Shown here: positions 1 to 8,200 of the stretch, piece by piece
Numbering within the stretch: the stretch's first letter is position 1
Layout: every line of letters begins with the position of its first letter
Notes under the pieces: model-generated
Databases searched by the model: none
Seen by the model: only the letters and a program-made list of their open reading frames with translations
Told to the model about the DNA's origin: nothing
Source of the DNA: Dehalococcoides mccartyi
GTDB lineage: Bacteria > Chloroflexota > Dehalococcoidia > UBA2979
Direction of reading: 5' to 3'
NCBI GenBank assembly: GCA_945865925.1
Contig: CAMBFG010000001.1
Location: 206,854-270,853, forward strand
DNA: 64,000 nt
Made by a program: the position numbers and the translations under genes

Positions 1-747
1 GCGACGTACCTGCGCGGGATGCCGGTCGTGCAGTTGCCGACCTCGGTACTCGCGATGAACGACGCGGCGATCGGTGGGAAGGTCGCGGTCGACCTGCCGG
101 CGGGAAAGAACCTCGTGGGCGCGTTCCACCAACCGGCAGCCGTGATCTCGGACATCGAGACACTGCGTACGCTGCCGCGCCGCTCCTACATCGAGGGGTT
201 CGCGGAAGTGATCAAGCATGGACTGATCCTCGACCCGACGCTGCTTGCGCTGCTGGAGCGGGAGTCGGCACGCATCGCATCGCCCGCGCCAGACCTCGAC
301 CTGGTGGCCGAAGTGGTCGGTCGCTCATCGCGGGTGAAGGCGCTGATCGTCTCGAGTGACCCGGAGGAGCGCGGTATCCGCGCGATCCTCAATTACGGCC
401 ACACCGTTGGACACGGCATCGAGCAGGCGACGGGCTACACCGAGTACATGCACGGCGAGGCGGTGTCGGTCGGCATGATGGCCGCGGGGCGCCTCGGCGT
501 GGAACTCGGCACGATGGACCAGGCGCTGCTGGACCGCCAGGCCGACCTGCTGCGCGCGTTCGGACTGCCGACGGCTGCTCCGGGCGTGAACGTGACGGCC
601 GTCCTCGATGCGATGAAGCGCGACAAGAAAGTCGAGCAAGGCCGCATGCGCTTCGTGCTCCTCGAAGGGCCGGGGCTCGCCACCGTCCGAGGCGACGTGC
701 CGGAAGACCTTGTCGCTCGCACCGTGCAGTCCGTATTGCGAGGCTAG
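1..747 (+). CDS. aroB: 3-dehydroquinate synthase, 5'-truncated by window edge
   Basis: Shikimate-pathway enzyme that turns DAHP into 3-dehydroquinate using NAD+ and a divalent metal, in the cytosol. The frame is open from base 1 (Ala-Thr-Tyr-Leu-Arg-Gly), so roughly the first 110 residues lie outside the window and 248 remain. Family motifs seen: IGGKVAVDLPAGKNLVGAF, then GFAEVIKHGLI with the metal-binding Glu, NYGHTVGHGIE and MHGEAVSVGMM with the metal-binding His residues. All key residues of the remaining part are present. The stop at 745-747 lies two bases before the ATG of the next gene, so the two are probably translationally coupled. The family assignment is very safe. Confidence 0.95.
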   Translation, partial: ATYLRGMPVVQLPTSVLAMNDAAIGGKVAVDLPAGKNLVGAFHQPAAVISDIETLRTLPRRSYIEGFAEVIKHGLILDPTLLALLERESARIASPAPDLDLVAEVVGRSSRVKALIVSSDPEERGIRAILNYGHTVGHGIEQATGYTEYMHGEAVSVGMMAAGRLGVELGTMDQALLDRQADLLRAFGLPTAAPGVNVTAVLDAMKRDKKVEQGRMRFVLLEGPGLATVRGDVPEDLVARTVQSVLRG

Positions 748-749
748 CG

Positions 750-1385
750 ATGGTCACCAATCTGGTGGTGATCATGTCGTGGGGTGGGCAGGGTCGCGTG
801 GCACTCGACGCAGCGGTCGCTGCTGGCTTCGCAGTCTCAGCGGTCCTCGACGATTCCGCCCCCGAGGGCATGACCGAACGCTCCGGCATACCAATCGTGG
901 GGACACCGGACGACTGGCGGGCGCAGCCCGGCGGTACGTCATTCCTTGTCGCGATGGGCAGCACTCAGCGCCGGTTGGAGATTGGTCGCGCGATCCTCGA
1001 AGCGGGTGGCAACCTACCGACCGTCGTACATCCGGGCGCCTGGGTGTCGCCCTCGGCGTCGCTCGGGCGCGGCGTGATCGTGATGCACGGGGCGACCATC
1101 CATGTAGACGCCTCGATTGGTGATTTCTGCATCGTCAACGCGAACGCCAGCCTCGACCATGACGTACGCCTCGAAGCCGGCGTGAGTATCGGTCCTGGCG
1201 TCACCTTCCCCGGAACAGTGACGTGCCTCGAGGCCTCATCGATCGGGGCTGGGGTGGTCGTCCTGCCCGGCCGGACCATCGGACGAGGTGCGACGGTCGG
1301 TGCGGGTGCCGTTGTCACGAAGGATGTCGCGGACGGAGCGACGGTGGCAGGGAACCCAGCCCGTGTGCTCGAGCCGAGGGGGTAG
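750..1385 (+). CDS. PglD/NeuD-family acyltransferase (left-handed beta-helix)
   Basis: A 211-residue protein of the sialic-acid O-acetyltransferase NeuD / PglD type, which usually acetylates an amino or hydroxyl group of a nucleotide sugar. Residues 1-90 look like the PglD N-terminal Rossmann-like domain (MSWGGQGRVALDA near residue 9). Residues 93-205 show imperfect hexapeptide repeats (SASLGRGVIV, GAGVVVLPG, TVGAGAVVTKDV) ending in the typical GNPARVL. His137 in SLDHDV sits where the family has its catalytic base. The gene follows aroB by 2 bases and precedes acylphosphatase by 3, so it is in the same operon. No other sugar-nucleotide genes are in view, so the substrate is unknown. The start ATG at 750 is the only one near the previous stop. 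Confidence 0.82.
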   Translation: MVTNLVVIMSWGGQGRVALDAAVAAGFAVSAVLDDSAPEGMTERSGIPIVGTPDDWRAQPGGTSFLVAMGSTQRRLEIGRAILEAGGNLPTVVHPGAWVSPSASLGRGVIVMHGATIHVDASIGDFCIVNANASLDHDVRLEAGVSIGPGVTFPGTVTCLEASSIGAGVVVLPGRTIGRGATVGAGAVVTKDVADGATVAGNPARVLEPRG

Positions 1386-1388
1386 TCG

Positions 1389-1676
1389 ATGCCAGCGGGG
1401 AAACAGCGCCAGATCGTCGCGTTCGCCAAGGGGCGAGTGCAGGGCGTGGGCTACCGCGCCTTCTGCGCGGACGAGGCGACACTCCTCGGCGTCACCGGCT
1501 ACGCGAAGAACCTCGCGGACGGGCGCGTCGAGGTGGTGGGCGAGGGCGACGAGTCTTCGCTGCGTCAGTTCGTGGAGCGGATGCGCGAGGGCCCTCGATG
1601 GTCGCGCGTCGAGGACGTCATCTACCGCTGGGAGGAGCCCGCTGGCCAGTTCGCGGGTTTCGAGGTGGTGATCTAG
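1389..1676 (+). CDS. acyP: acylphosphatase
   Basis: A small cytosolic enzyme (95 residues, the usual family length) that hydrolyses acyl phosphates such as carbamoyl phosphate. The phosphate-binding motif GRVQGVGYR is intact with catalytic Arg23. Asn41 in GYAKNLADGRVEVVGEG is the second catalytic residue. The gene starts three bases after the upstream stop. Its TAG stop overlaps the TAG stop of the convergent minus-strand gene, because the bases CTAG at 1673-1676 read as a stop on both strands. The reason for its position beside aroB and the PglD-like gene is not evident; acylphosphatase is often a passenger in operons. Confidence 0.93.
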   Translation: MPAGKQRQIVAFAKGRVQGVGYRAFCADEATLLGVTGYAKNLADGRVEVVGEGDESSLRQFVERMREGPRWSRVEDVIYRWEEPAGQFAGFEVVI

Positions 1677-2224
1677 CCGCGCCGGAACCAACGGCGGAGC
1701 ACACCTGTCACGCCCGAGGGAGCTCCCTCGGGCGTCTTCGTGCCCGGCATCTCGCCCAGGACACGCTGCTGGATGGCGCTCGCGACCTCTGCGGCAAGGC
1801 CTGCATCCTTCGGCCCGGTGCGCTGGAACTGCCGGAGCAGCGCCGCACCGTCGACGCTCGCAACGAGCGCCGCGGGTGGGGTCGATGGGCCAACACCCCA
1901 CATCAGCACCTCCACGGTCGGCGGCAGCAGGCCGTCCTCGGGCGCCGGGTAGCCCTCGGCAAGCAGGAGGCGGGCGGACGGGTCGAGCGAGCGCAGCAGA
2001 CCCGGCAACTCGTTGAGCGTCAGCGGGCGGTCGAGGGTGGCGCGTCCGCTGTTCGGCATCACGAAGACGGTGGCGCCGTCCGGTCGCCGTTCGGCGGAGG
2101 CCGTGCGGATACCGCGCGCCCGGAACGCCTCGGTCAGCGCGGTGACAAGGAGCGTCTTGCCGGAGCCCGGTGCCCCGGCGATCCGTACGAGGTGGGCGAG
2201 CGGGGCTGGGGAGGTGTCCGGCAT
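1673..2224 (-). CDS. MobB-like P-loop NTPase (molybdopterin-guanine dinucleotide)
   Basis: A 183-residue protein with an N-terminal Walker A motif, GAPGSGKT (about residues 14-21), followed by a short Rossmann-like core containing LLLAEGYPAPEDG. That segment resembles the D-x-x-L-V-E-G-(F/Y) signature of MobB, a GTP-binding accessory factor for attaching GMP to molybdopterin. It lies back to back with moeA (72 bases between starts), which supports a molybdenum-cofactor role. It is more divergent than typical MobB and lacks an obvious IKH motif, so a different small P-loop kinase is possible. The ATG at 2222-2224 is preceded by GAGGC. The long open frame continuing upstream of this ATG is only antisense to moeA. 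Confidence 0.62.
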   Translation of the reverse strand: MPDTSPAPLAHLVRIAGAPGSGKTLLVTALTEAFRARGIRTASAERRPDGATVFVMPNSGRATLDRPLTLNELPGLLRSLDPSARLLLAEGYPAPEDGLLPPTVEVLMWGVGPSTPPAALVASVDGAALLRQFQRTGPKDAGLAAEVASAIQQRVLGEMPGTKTPEGAPSGVTGVLRRWFRRG

Positions 2225-2284
2225 GCCTCGGATTCTCGCATGAGCGGCCGCTTCTTCGTCATGCACTACGGGGCAGTACGGGCA

Positions 2285-2290
2285 TAGGAT
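2285..2290 (+). promoter_or_regulatory. candidate -10 box for moeA, possibly leaderless
   Basis: TAGGAT lies six bases before the moeA ATG. A sigma-70-type start site would then fall at or next to the start codon. The -35 region (TGCACT with a 17-base spacer) is weak. AGGA inside the same box could instead serve as a poor Shine-Dalgarno. The same box-to-start spacing is seen at lepA. Confidence 0.4.
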
Positions 2291-2296
2291 CGGCGC

Positions 2297-3679
2297 ATGG
2301 CTGACGAACCGACCTACTCCGCCACCAGGACCGGCGATCGCGACATCCTGCCCGCCTCCATGATGAGCGTGGAAGAGGCGCGCACGCGGATCCTCGATGT
2401 CATGGAGGTACTGCCGAGCGTCGAGACGCCGCTGCTTGAGGCGCTGGGCCTCGTGCTCGCCGAGGACGTGCGCGCGGGGTTCAACATCCCACCGCTCGCA
2501 AACACGGGGATGGACGGCTACGCCGTCCGCAGCGAGGACACAACGGGCGCGACGTACGAAACGCCTCGGACGTTGCGGGTGACGGGGTACCTCGCGGCGG
2601 GGACGGTCTTCGAGGGGCGTGTGGAGGCTGGCGAGGCAGTGCGCATCATGACCGGCGCACCGATCCCGGATGGCGCCGACACCGTCGTCCCGTTTGAAGA
2701 GACCGACGAGTACGACTGGGCGACACGTGAGTCCGCTCGTGAGGTGGGCGCTTGGCAGGAGTCGCCTCGGGAGGTCGTGCGCATCGATGTGGCAGCACAA
2801 CCGGGCGCGAACGTCCGCGTGGCAGGCGAGGATGTGCGCACGGGGGAACTGGTACTGCCGCGCGGGACGGTGCTGGGCGCAGCACAGGTGGGCGTACTCG
2901 CTTCGCTGGGCCTCGCGACGGTGCGCGTACATCGACGGCCGGTGGTGGCGATCCTGTCGACGGGCGACGAACTGCTGCGGCCCGGCGAGCCGATGCGGCC
3001 GGGGATGATCTACGACGCAAACGCCTTCAGCCTCGCAGCGCAGGTGCGCGCGTTCGGCGGCGAGGCGCGCATCCTCGATGTCGCACGGGACACCGTTGAG
3101 GCCCTCACCGCGCGGATCCACGAGGGGCTCGCGGACGCCGACCTGCTCGTGACCAGCGCCGGAGTGTCACGCGGGGACTTCGATGTGGTGAAGACGGTGC
3201 TCGCTCAGGAAGGCGAGGTCGGCTTCTGGACGGTACGGATGAAGCCGGGGAAGCCACTCGCGTTCGGGGTGTTCCGACGTCCGGACGGACAGCGCGTGCC
3301 GCACCTCGGCCTCCCGGGGAATCCTGTGAGCGCGATGGTGACGTTCGAGTTGTTTGGACGGCCCGCGTTGTTCAAGATGGCGGGCCGCCTGCAGCACGAT
3401 GCCTCCGCGTGGGAGCGGCCTCGAGTGCGTGGGGTCGCGCTCGACCGCATCCGCAACACCGATGGCCGGCGCTTCTACGCACGGGCGATCGCGGAGCAGA
3501 CGTCCGAGGGCTGGACGGTGCGCCTCACCGGGCCGCAGGGCTCCGGCGTGCTGACCTCGATGGCGTTCGCGAACGCGTACGCCGTCTGCCCCGAGGACAT
3601 CGAGGAGATCCCCGCTGGCGGCGAGTGCGAGGTCATCCTCCTCGACCGCGAAACGCCAATACCACCGCCGAGTCGTTAG
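2297..3679 (+). CDS. moeA: molybdopterin molybdenumtransferase MoeA
   Basis: Inserts molybdate into adenylylated molybdopterin to form active molybdenum cofactor. At 460 residues it is slightly longer than the usual 390-420. Domain order fits the family: N-terminal MoeA region with NTGMDGYAVRSED, the GEAVRIMTGAPIPDGADTVV segment, and the MogA/MoaB-like domain with ILSTGDELL, VTSAGVSRGDFD, MKPGKPLAFG and GLPGNPVSAMV. The C-terminal domain IV (about 375-460) is present. The extra length is a 15-20-residue N-terminal extension and an insertion near residue 140-160. It is divergent from the MobB-like gene. The presence of moeA implies that this cell has molybdo- or tungsto-enzymes, none of which are in the window. 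Confidence 0.95.
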   Translation: MADEPTYSATRTGDRDILPASMMSVEEARTRILDVMEVLPSVETPLLEALGLVLAEDVRAGFNIPPLANTGMDGYAVRSEDTTGATYETPRTLRVTGYLAAGTVFEGRVEAGEAVRIMTGAPIPDGADTVVPFEETDEYDWATRESAREVGAWQESPREVVRIDVAAQPGANVRVAGEDVRTGELVLPRGTVLGAAQVGVLASLGLATVRVHRRPVVAILSTGDELLRPGEPMRPGMIYDANAFSLAAQVRAFGGEARILDVARDTVEALTARIHEGLADADLLVTSAGVSRGDFDVVKTVLAQEGEVGFWTVRMKPGKPLAFGVFRRPDGQRVPHLGLPGNPVSAMVTFELFGRPALFKMAGRLQHDASAWERPRVRGVALDRIRNTDGRRFYARAIAEQTSEGWTVRLTGPQGSGVLTSMAFANAYAVCPEDIEEIPAGGECEVILLDRETPIPPPSR

Positions 3680-3889
3680 CCCTCCGCTCTCGCAGGCCGC
3701 GGTTGCGCTGGTATGCATGAGCCTTGGGAGCACCCGCCATAGACGGGGCACCCGCGTTCTGAGGCCGGCCAGTCGAGATTGCAAAGGTGTAGCGAACCTC
3801 AGAATGGGGCGTTTTGTCGTTGGATGCAGGTCGTGAGTGTCGTAGTGTCTGATCCAGGTAGGTGGGGATTCAGGGATCGGATCGCACGC

Positions 3890-5338
3890 ATGCAGCCGAG
3901 CTCCGAGGGTCGTCCCTACTCACCCTCTACCCCTGTGCTCGTGAGTCCTCCCGACCTGATCGCTCCGCACGTCGTCCATTTCTACGAATCGGACGCCGTG
4001 CTCAGCGATCACCTTCTGGCGTTCATCCGCGACTCGATGGCGAACGGGGGCGCGGCAGTGGTCATCGCCACCGAGGCCCATCGCGCGACCCTCGAGCTCC
4101 GGATGCATGACGCAGGGCTCGACCTCGTCGCCCTGAGGCACTCTGGTGCCTACGCAGCGCTGGACGCCGCGGAAGTGCTGTCGCAGTTCATGGTCGATGG
4201 CATGCCCGACGCCCACCGATTCGAGCAGGCGATCCTGCCGCTCCTCGAAGTGGCGGGCGCGAACGGGCGACGGGTCCGGGCCTTCGGCGAGATGGTGGCG
4301 CTGCTGGTGGCCGACGGCCGCGGCGATGCTGCGCTCGCCCTCGAGGCGTTGTGGAACGGCCTGCAGGTGCGGTACCCGTTCGTGCTGTTCTGTGCGTATT
4401 CGCTCGACCTGATGGCGGACGCCCGCGACGACACGCTGATCCGCGACGTCTGCCTGACGCACGGGCAAGTCATCCCCGGCGAAAGTTTCCTCCAGCTGTC
4501 GGACGAAGAGAGCCGCGACCGCCTCGTCGTGGAGTTGCAGCAGCGCTCGCGCTGGCTGGAGGCCGAGATCGCGGCGCGCGAGCGGGCCGAGGACGAACTC
4601 GGGCGGGCGCTGGTGACGGCGCAGGAAGCGCGTGAGGCGGCCGAGCAAGCCCTGCGTCTACGCGAGGACTTCATCGCCATCGCGGCGCACGAGTTGAAGA
4701 CGCCTCTGACGACCGCGCTCGGGAACATCCAACTCGTCGCGCGTCGGATCGCGCAGGAGGGTGCTTCGGCGAGTGTTGATCGCGCGCTGGCCGAATCGAT
4801 CATCGGTGTGAAGAAACTGGCGAGCCTCGTCGCGCAGTTGTTGGATATGTCACGGTTCGAGACTGGCCAGTTGCCGCTCGAACTGGAACAGGCCGACATC
4901 GTGGCGTTCGTCTATGGCGTCGTCGGCTCGGCTGCTGGGCGGTACGAGCTGCACCCCTTGAGCGTCAGCGGCCGAGGCAGCGCGATGTGCCGCTTCGACG
5001 CGCTCCGGTTGGAGCAGGTGCTCGCGAACCTCATCGACAACGCGGTGAAGTACAGCGCACCGGGCAGCCCGGTCGAGGTGCGAGTGGACGTGGTGGAGGA
5101 CGGTGGCACGTCCTGGGCGCAGGTCGCCGTGCGTGACTTCGGGTACGGCGTAACGCCGGAGCAGCGCGAAATGATCTTTGACCGGTTCTTTCAGGCGGAC
5201 TCGCCGGTCCACAAGCAGGGCCTGGGCCTCGGGCTGTACATCAGCCGCGAGGTCGTTGAGCAGCATGGCGGTCACCTGTTCGCGGAGTACCCCGAAGACG
5301 GCGGCTGCCGGTTCGTGATGCGACTGCCGCTGACGTAG
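3890..5338 (+). CDS. sensor histidine kinase with MEDS domain
   Basis: Predicted cytoplasmic two-component kinase, 482 residues from the ATG at 3890. Residues about 27-175 resemble the MEDS domain (HVVHFYESDAVLSDHLLAFI and the FCAYSLDLM end), a sensory module described in DcmR and in many soil-bacterial kinases. A charged coiled coil (about 205-260) connects to HisKA with phosphoacceptor His267 in AAHELKTPL. The HATPase domain shows NLIDNAVKYS (N box), DFGYGV (G1) and QGLGLGLYI (G2). There are no transmembrane segments. The frame stays open upstream with other possible starts (ATG 3824), and no strong ribosome site decides between them. No response regulator is adjacent, so it is an orphan kinase. 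The 210 bases between moeA and this gene hold nothing I can name. Confidence 0.88.
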   Translation: MQPSSEGRPYSPSTPVLVSPPDLIAPHVVHFYESDAVLSDHLLAFIRDSMANGGAAVVIATEAHRATLELRMHDAGLDLVALRHSGAYAALDAAEVLSQFMVDGMPDAHRFEQAILPLLEVAGANGRRVRAFGEMVALLVADGRGDAALALEALWNGLQVRYPFVLFCAYSLDLMADARDDTLIRDVCLTHGQVIPGESFLQLSDEESRDRLVVELQQRSRWLEAEIAARERAEDELGRALVTAQEAREAAEQALRLREDFIAIAAHELKTPLTTALGNIQLVARRIAQEGASASVDRALAESIIGVKKLASLVAQLLDMSRFETGQLPLELEQADIVAFVYGVVGSAAGRYELHPLSVSGRGSAMCRFDALRLEQVLANLIDNAVKYSAPGSPVEVRVDVVEDGGTSWAQVAVRDFGYGVTPEQREMIFDRFFQADSPVHKQGLGLGLYISREVVEQHGGHLFAEYPEDGGCRFVMRLPLT

Positions 5339-5463
5339 GCACCCCCACCCGAATCCGTCGTCGAGGGTGATCGGGAACCGCGAGGCCCGTCTCGACGTCT
5401 CCCCTGCATGAATACGGACATCACGGCGTGTCCTGATGTTCGGTTTCAAGCGCGGAGGTTCCG

Positions 5464-6474
5464 ATGACACACACATCTTCGAGGTGGCTGGCCGGCTGGT
5501 TCGCTGCTCTGGCGGCAGTGATGCTGAGCATCGCGCTGATCGCGCCACACCGGGCGGAGGCGCAGGTCGCGCCGGTGCCGCCAGTCCAGGCCCCACCGTT
5601 CGTAGGCACGGCGCCGAAGCCGGGTGAGGTCGCACTGCTGCAAACGTCGAGAGCAGTGACGCCCTCGGAGCTGTCGGCGGGGCTGACCTCGGCTGGGTGT
5701 ACGCCGACGGTGCTGGCGGTCACGGTGGGCGGGCAGTGGCTCGTCTTCGTGACGGCGGCACCGACGTTCGTGAACGCGCCATTCGCGGCTGCGCTGCCCT
5801 CGCTGGCGGCTGGCACCGGGTTCTTCGTACGTTGCGCGGACGGACCGAGGACAGACGGGCTGTCGCTCGCACCGATCGAGCAGGTGGAAATCGCACGCGG
5901 TGACACAGGCACCTCGACCTATGTCGCCGTGGTGCGCTCCGGGTTGCCGAACGGCTGCGCGAAGTTCGAGCGTGTCGACGTGACGCGCTCAGGTGACACG
6001 TTCACCGTGACGGTGCTCAACCGGATGCCGCAGACGCTGACGCCCTGCACCGCCATCTACGGCATCGTGACGAACCGCGTGGCACTGAGCGGCGACTTCA
6101 TCGTCGGGCGGCAGTACTCGGTCACGGTGAACGGCCAGACGACAACGTTCACGGCCGGTACGAGCGTTCCGGTTGTGGGTCCGCCGGCGCCGACCAACGT
6201 ACGTCTGACGGGCTCGCTGCCCGACTTGATGACGACCGTCCCGGCCGGCGAGGGTGAGCGAGGGCGCGTCACGGTGATGTGGGACTCGGTCTCCGCCGTG
6301 ACGGGGTTCCGCGTCTACCAGCGCGACTGCGGTGGTGTCCTGACGGGCACGCCGATCGAGGTGCCGGGCGGCGAGCGTCAGTACGGGCCGCTGCAGCCGT
6401 GTCGCCCCGGCGGAAACATTGGCGTCTCGGCGGTGAGCTCGACTGGCGAGTCAGTCATCACCTGGGTGAAGTAG
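5464..6474 (+). CDS. secreted protein of unknown function with FN3-like C-terminus
   Basis: A 336-residue exported protein. A clear Sec signal peptide (hydrophobic core AALAAVMLSIALIA) ends at about residue 34 with AEA before QVAPVP. The body (about 35-235) is rich in Val, Thr and Ala with a few Cys and resembles no family I know. The last 100 residues (GRVTVMWDSVSAVTGFRVYQ onward) look like a fibronectin type III fold, with the VTVMWD and FRVY strands. GGAGG five bases before the ATG supports the start. A strong hairpin follows at 6518-6550. It could be an extracellular binding protein, but no ligand can be inferred. Confidence 0.75.
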   Translation: MTHTSSRWLAGWFAALAAVMLSIALIAPHRAEAQVAPVPPVQAPPFVGTAPKPGEVALLQTSRAVTPSELSAGLTSAGCTPTVLAVTVGGQWLVFVTAAPTFVNAPFAAALPSLAAGTGFFVRCADGPRTDGLSLAPIEQVEIARGDTGTSTYVAVVRSGLPNGCAKFERVDVTRSGDTFTVTVLNRMPQTLTPCTAIYGIVTNRVALSGDFIVGRQYSVTVNGQTTTFTAGTSVPVVGPPAPTNVRLTGSLPDLMTTVPAGEGERGRVTVMWDSVSAVTGFRVYQRDCGGVLTGTPIEVPGGERQYGPLQPCRPGGNIGVSAVSSTGESVITWVK

Positions 6475-6517
6475 TACCTCTGAGGTGGCACTCGAGCCTC
6501 TTCAGGGATCTGCGTTC

Positions 6518-6550
6518 AGGGCCTCGTACTCACAAGTGCGAGGCCCTTTG
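6518..6550. terminator. Rho-independent-like hairpin
   Basis: AGGGCCTCG and CGAGGCCCT form a 9-bp perfect stem around a 12-base loop, followed by TTTG on the plus strand. It sits between the end of the secreted protein gene and the end of the convergent gene at 6583, so it may serve both directions. Confidence 0.7.
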
Positions 6551-6582
6551 CGTTGCCAGTGGGAGAAGGGCGTTCGAAGGCG

Positions 6583-6927
6583 CTAGGGGACCGGCTGGCC
6601 CCAGCCCATCGTGGCGAGGCGGCGCTGCGAGGGCTTGTCGAGCAGCGGGACGAGCGCCTGCATCAGCACATGGATATCAGCGCGCCACATGCCTCGGGGA
6701 GTGACTTCGAGGTGGGCGTCCTTCAGGCCGCGGGTCGAGGCCGCCGTAACCATCAGCAGATTGCGGTCGCGGGCGTTCTTGCCGTTGTCCGTACACCACT
6801 GCTGGAAGTCAGCGTTGTTGAACGCGACGACGGCCGTGACGCGGCGCGATTCGACGGGCGTCTGGAGGGCCTCGTCGTCCAGGCCTCGCTGTACGTCCTG
6901 GTCGATCTCTTTCTGGGTCTTGGGCAT
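6583..6927 (-). CDS. hypothetical protein, 114 aa
   Basis: I do not recognise this small soluble protein. The ATG at 6925-6927 has GGAGG six bases upstream, which picks it over the longer frame. The sequence starts MPKTQKEIDQDVQRGLDDE, has a conserved-looking core (VVAFNNADFQQWCTDNGK, then RDRNLLMVTAASTR) and ends with a leucine-rich helix. There is no signal peptide or membrane segment. The single Trp-Cys in the core and the alpha/beta pattern would suit a small enzyme-like or binding domain, but no catalytic motif is visible. It is monocistronic, between two terminators. Confidence 0.7.
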   Translation of the reverse strand: MPKTQKEIDQDVQRGLDDEALQTPVESRRVTAVVAFNNADFQQWCTDNGKNARDRNLLMVTAASTRGLKDAHLEVTPRGMWRADIHVLMQALVPLLDKPSQRRLATMGWGQPVP

Positions 6928-7138
6928 CGATACCTCCGGAGGGCGCTCGGTGGCCCGTGACCACGGTAGCGCCCTGCCTCGCCTGCCATCGAGGGCCAAG
7001 GGGGCACTTCGTCACTCGTCCGTAACGCTGGGCGAGGGTTCGGTACCGCGAGCGCGATGCGGCGGCGGGTAGATTCGACCTGTAGTGACGCCCGACCGCG
7101 GAGTGCGGCAATCGAGGCGCCCACGAGAGGATTCACAG

Positions 7139-7576
7139 ATGCACAACAGCATGCACCGAGGCGATATCGCCAAGTGGTGGATGATCCTGAGTGGCGTGGC
7201 GATGGTCGTCATGGGCGGCCTCGCCTACGTGGACTCGAACCTCGTGGGGAGTCGGCCGGACGCCGTCCTCGCGATGACGCCGATGCACGGCGCGGTCCAC
7301 GCAGTGGCGGGCCTGGTGACGATCGGTATCGGCTTCGGGCTCTCGGGCCGCACGAGGGCCGCCGCGACGCTGCTCACGGGCGTGGCGTTCATGGTCGCGT
7401 TCGCGCTGAACATGGCGAGCCCGGACTTCTGGGGCCGCATGGACATGCCGGTGAACAACGCCGTCCACATCATGCACTTCACTATGGGCCTGCTCAGCCT
7501 GGCCGCTGGCTTCGTTGCCTCGACCGAGGCGGTCCACCGCCAGCCGATGCTGATCCACGGTTCGCCGCTGCGCTAG
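7139..7576 (+). CDS. four-helix membrane protein (DUF4383-like)
   Basis: A 145-residue integral membrane protein with four predicted helices (about 12-32, 50-68, 76-95 and 108-130). The pattern of HAVAGLVTIGIGFGL, a later N-N-A-V-H-I and a Gly/Leu-rich last helix recalls the DUF4383 family of small membrane proteins common in Actinobacteria and Chloroflexi, whose function is unknown. The ATG at 7139 has GAGAGG eight bases upstream, so I prefer it to an upstream ATG at 7085. It is monocistronic, followed by a strong terminator at 7614. Confidence is good for a membrane protein and moderate for the family. Confidence 0.7.
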   Translation: MHNSMHRGDIAKWWMILSGVAMVVMGGLAYVDSNLVGSRPDAVLAMTPMHGAVHAVAGLVTIGIGFGLSGRTRAAATLLTGVAFMVAFALNMASPDFWGRMDMPVNNAVHIMHFTMGLLSLAAGFVASTEAVHRQPMLIHGSPLR

Positions 7577-7613
7577 CCCGCGACGCTCGAGGGCGTCCCA
7601 CAGTCCCCACGCG

Positions 7614-7641
7614 GAAGCCCGCCGTCCCAGGCGGGCTTCTC
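7614..7641 (+). terminator. Rho-independent terminator
   Basis: GAAGCCCGCC and GGCGGGCTTC form a 10-bp stem with a 6-base loop, followed by TCTCG. It closes the transcript of the membrane protein gene ending at 7576. A near-identical stem is found at 9492-9518. Confidence 0.75.
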
Positions 7642-7723
7642 GTGTGGGCGCAGGCGTGGCCAGCGACCGCACCATCCGACGTGTCCGAGATCGGGGAGTC
7701 GAGCCTCCTCGACCTCAGTCAAA

Positions 7724-7761
7724 AGCGCCTTCATTCCTGCGAGGGAGTGAAGGCGCCTTTG
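7724..7761. terminator. bidirectional terminator
   Basis: AGCGCCTTCA pairs with TGAAGGCGCC(T). The stem is flanked by AAAA on the left and TTTGTT on the right, so it can act on both strands. It lies 28 bases past the end of the minus-strand gene at 7789 and after the first plus-strand terminator. Confidence 0.72.
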
Positions 7762-7788
7762 TTGGTGCCCCGGTCTACCGGAGGTCGA

Positions 7789-7950
7789 TCAGCGTGTGCC
7801 GCCGCCCCAGTAGCGCCCTCGGCCGCCGACGCCCGCAACGGCCGCCACGACGACCACCACGAGTACGACCAACAGGAGGTTCGAGGTGAGTGCCCAGGCA
7901 CCACCACCGAATAGGAGCAGCAGAACCAGAAGGATGAGTAACAGACCCAT
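7789..7950 (-). CDS. very small hydrophobic membrane protein (DUF3309-like)
   Basis: A 53-residue protein, almost entirely hydrophobic: one helix in LLLILLVLLLLFGGGAW, a second in NLLLVVLVVVVVAAVAG, then a Gly/Arg tail GGRGRYWGGG. The layout (two short Leu/Val helices and a glycine-arginine end) recalls DUF3309 mini-proteins. The ATG at 7948-7950 has GGAG seven bases upstream. The bidirectional terminator at 7724-7761 follows it. Its function is unknown; such proteins are often linked to membrane stress, but nothing here shows that. Confidence 0.62.
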   Translation of the reverse strand: MGLLLILLVLLLLFGGGAWALTSNLLLVVLVVVVVAAVAGVGGRGRYWGGGTR

Positions 7951-8200
7951 GCGGAGTCTCCATTCGTCGACGCGTTTTTCGAACACTCAGAGCATGCCCG
8001 AGCACTACGCGAGGTTGAGTAACGACACCGGGTCAGACCTTGCAATCGCCTATCGACCTGAACAATTCACCGACAGATCTCCCGGAATCAGGCGTTCTTT
8101 GCCCTCAGTTGAATCTGACTTCGGGGCTCCGGACGAACGGAGTCTGCCCGAGGACGTTCTGGGTACAGGGCAGCTATTCCGGCCCTGGATGGGACGAACC

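Noticed and set aside
2225-3121. Minus-strand open frame extending the MobB-like gene by 300 residues
   Set aside because: It lies antisense to moeA, has low-complexity Arg/His/Ala content and no motif. The good start with GAGGC is at 2224.
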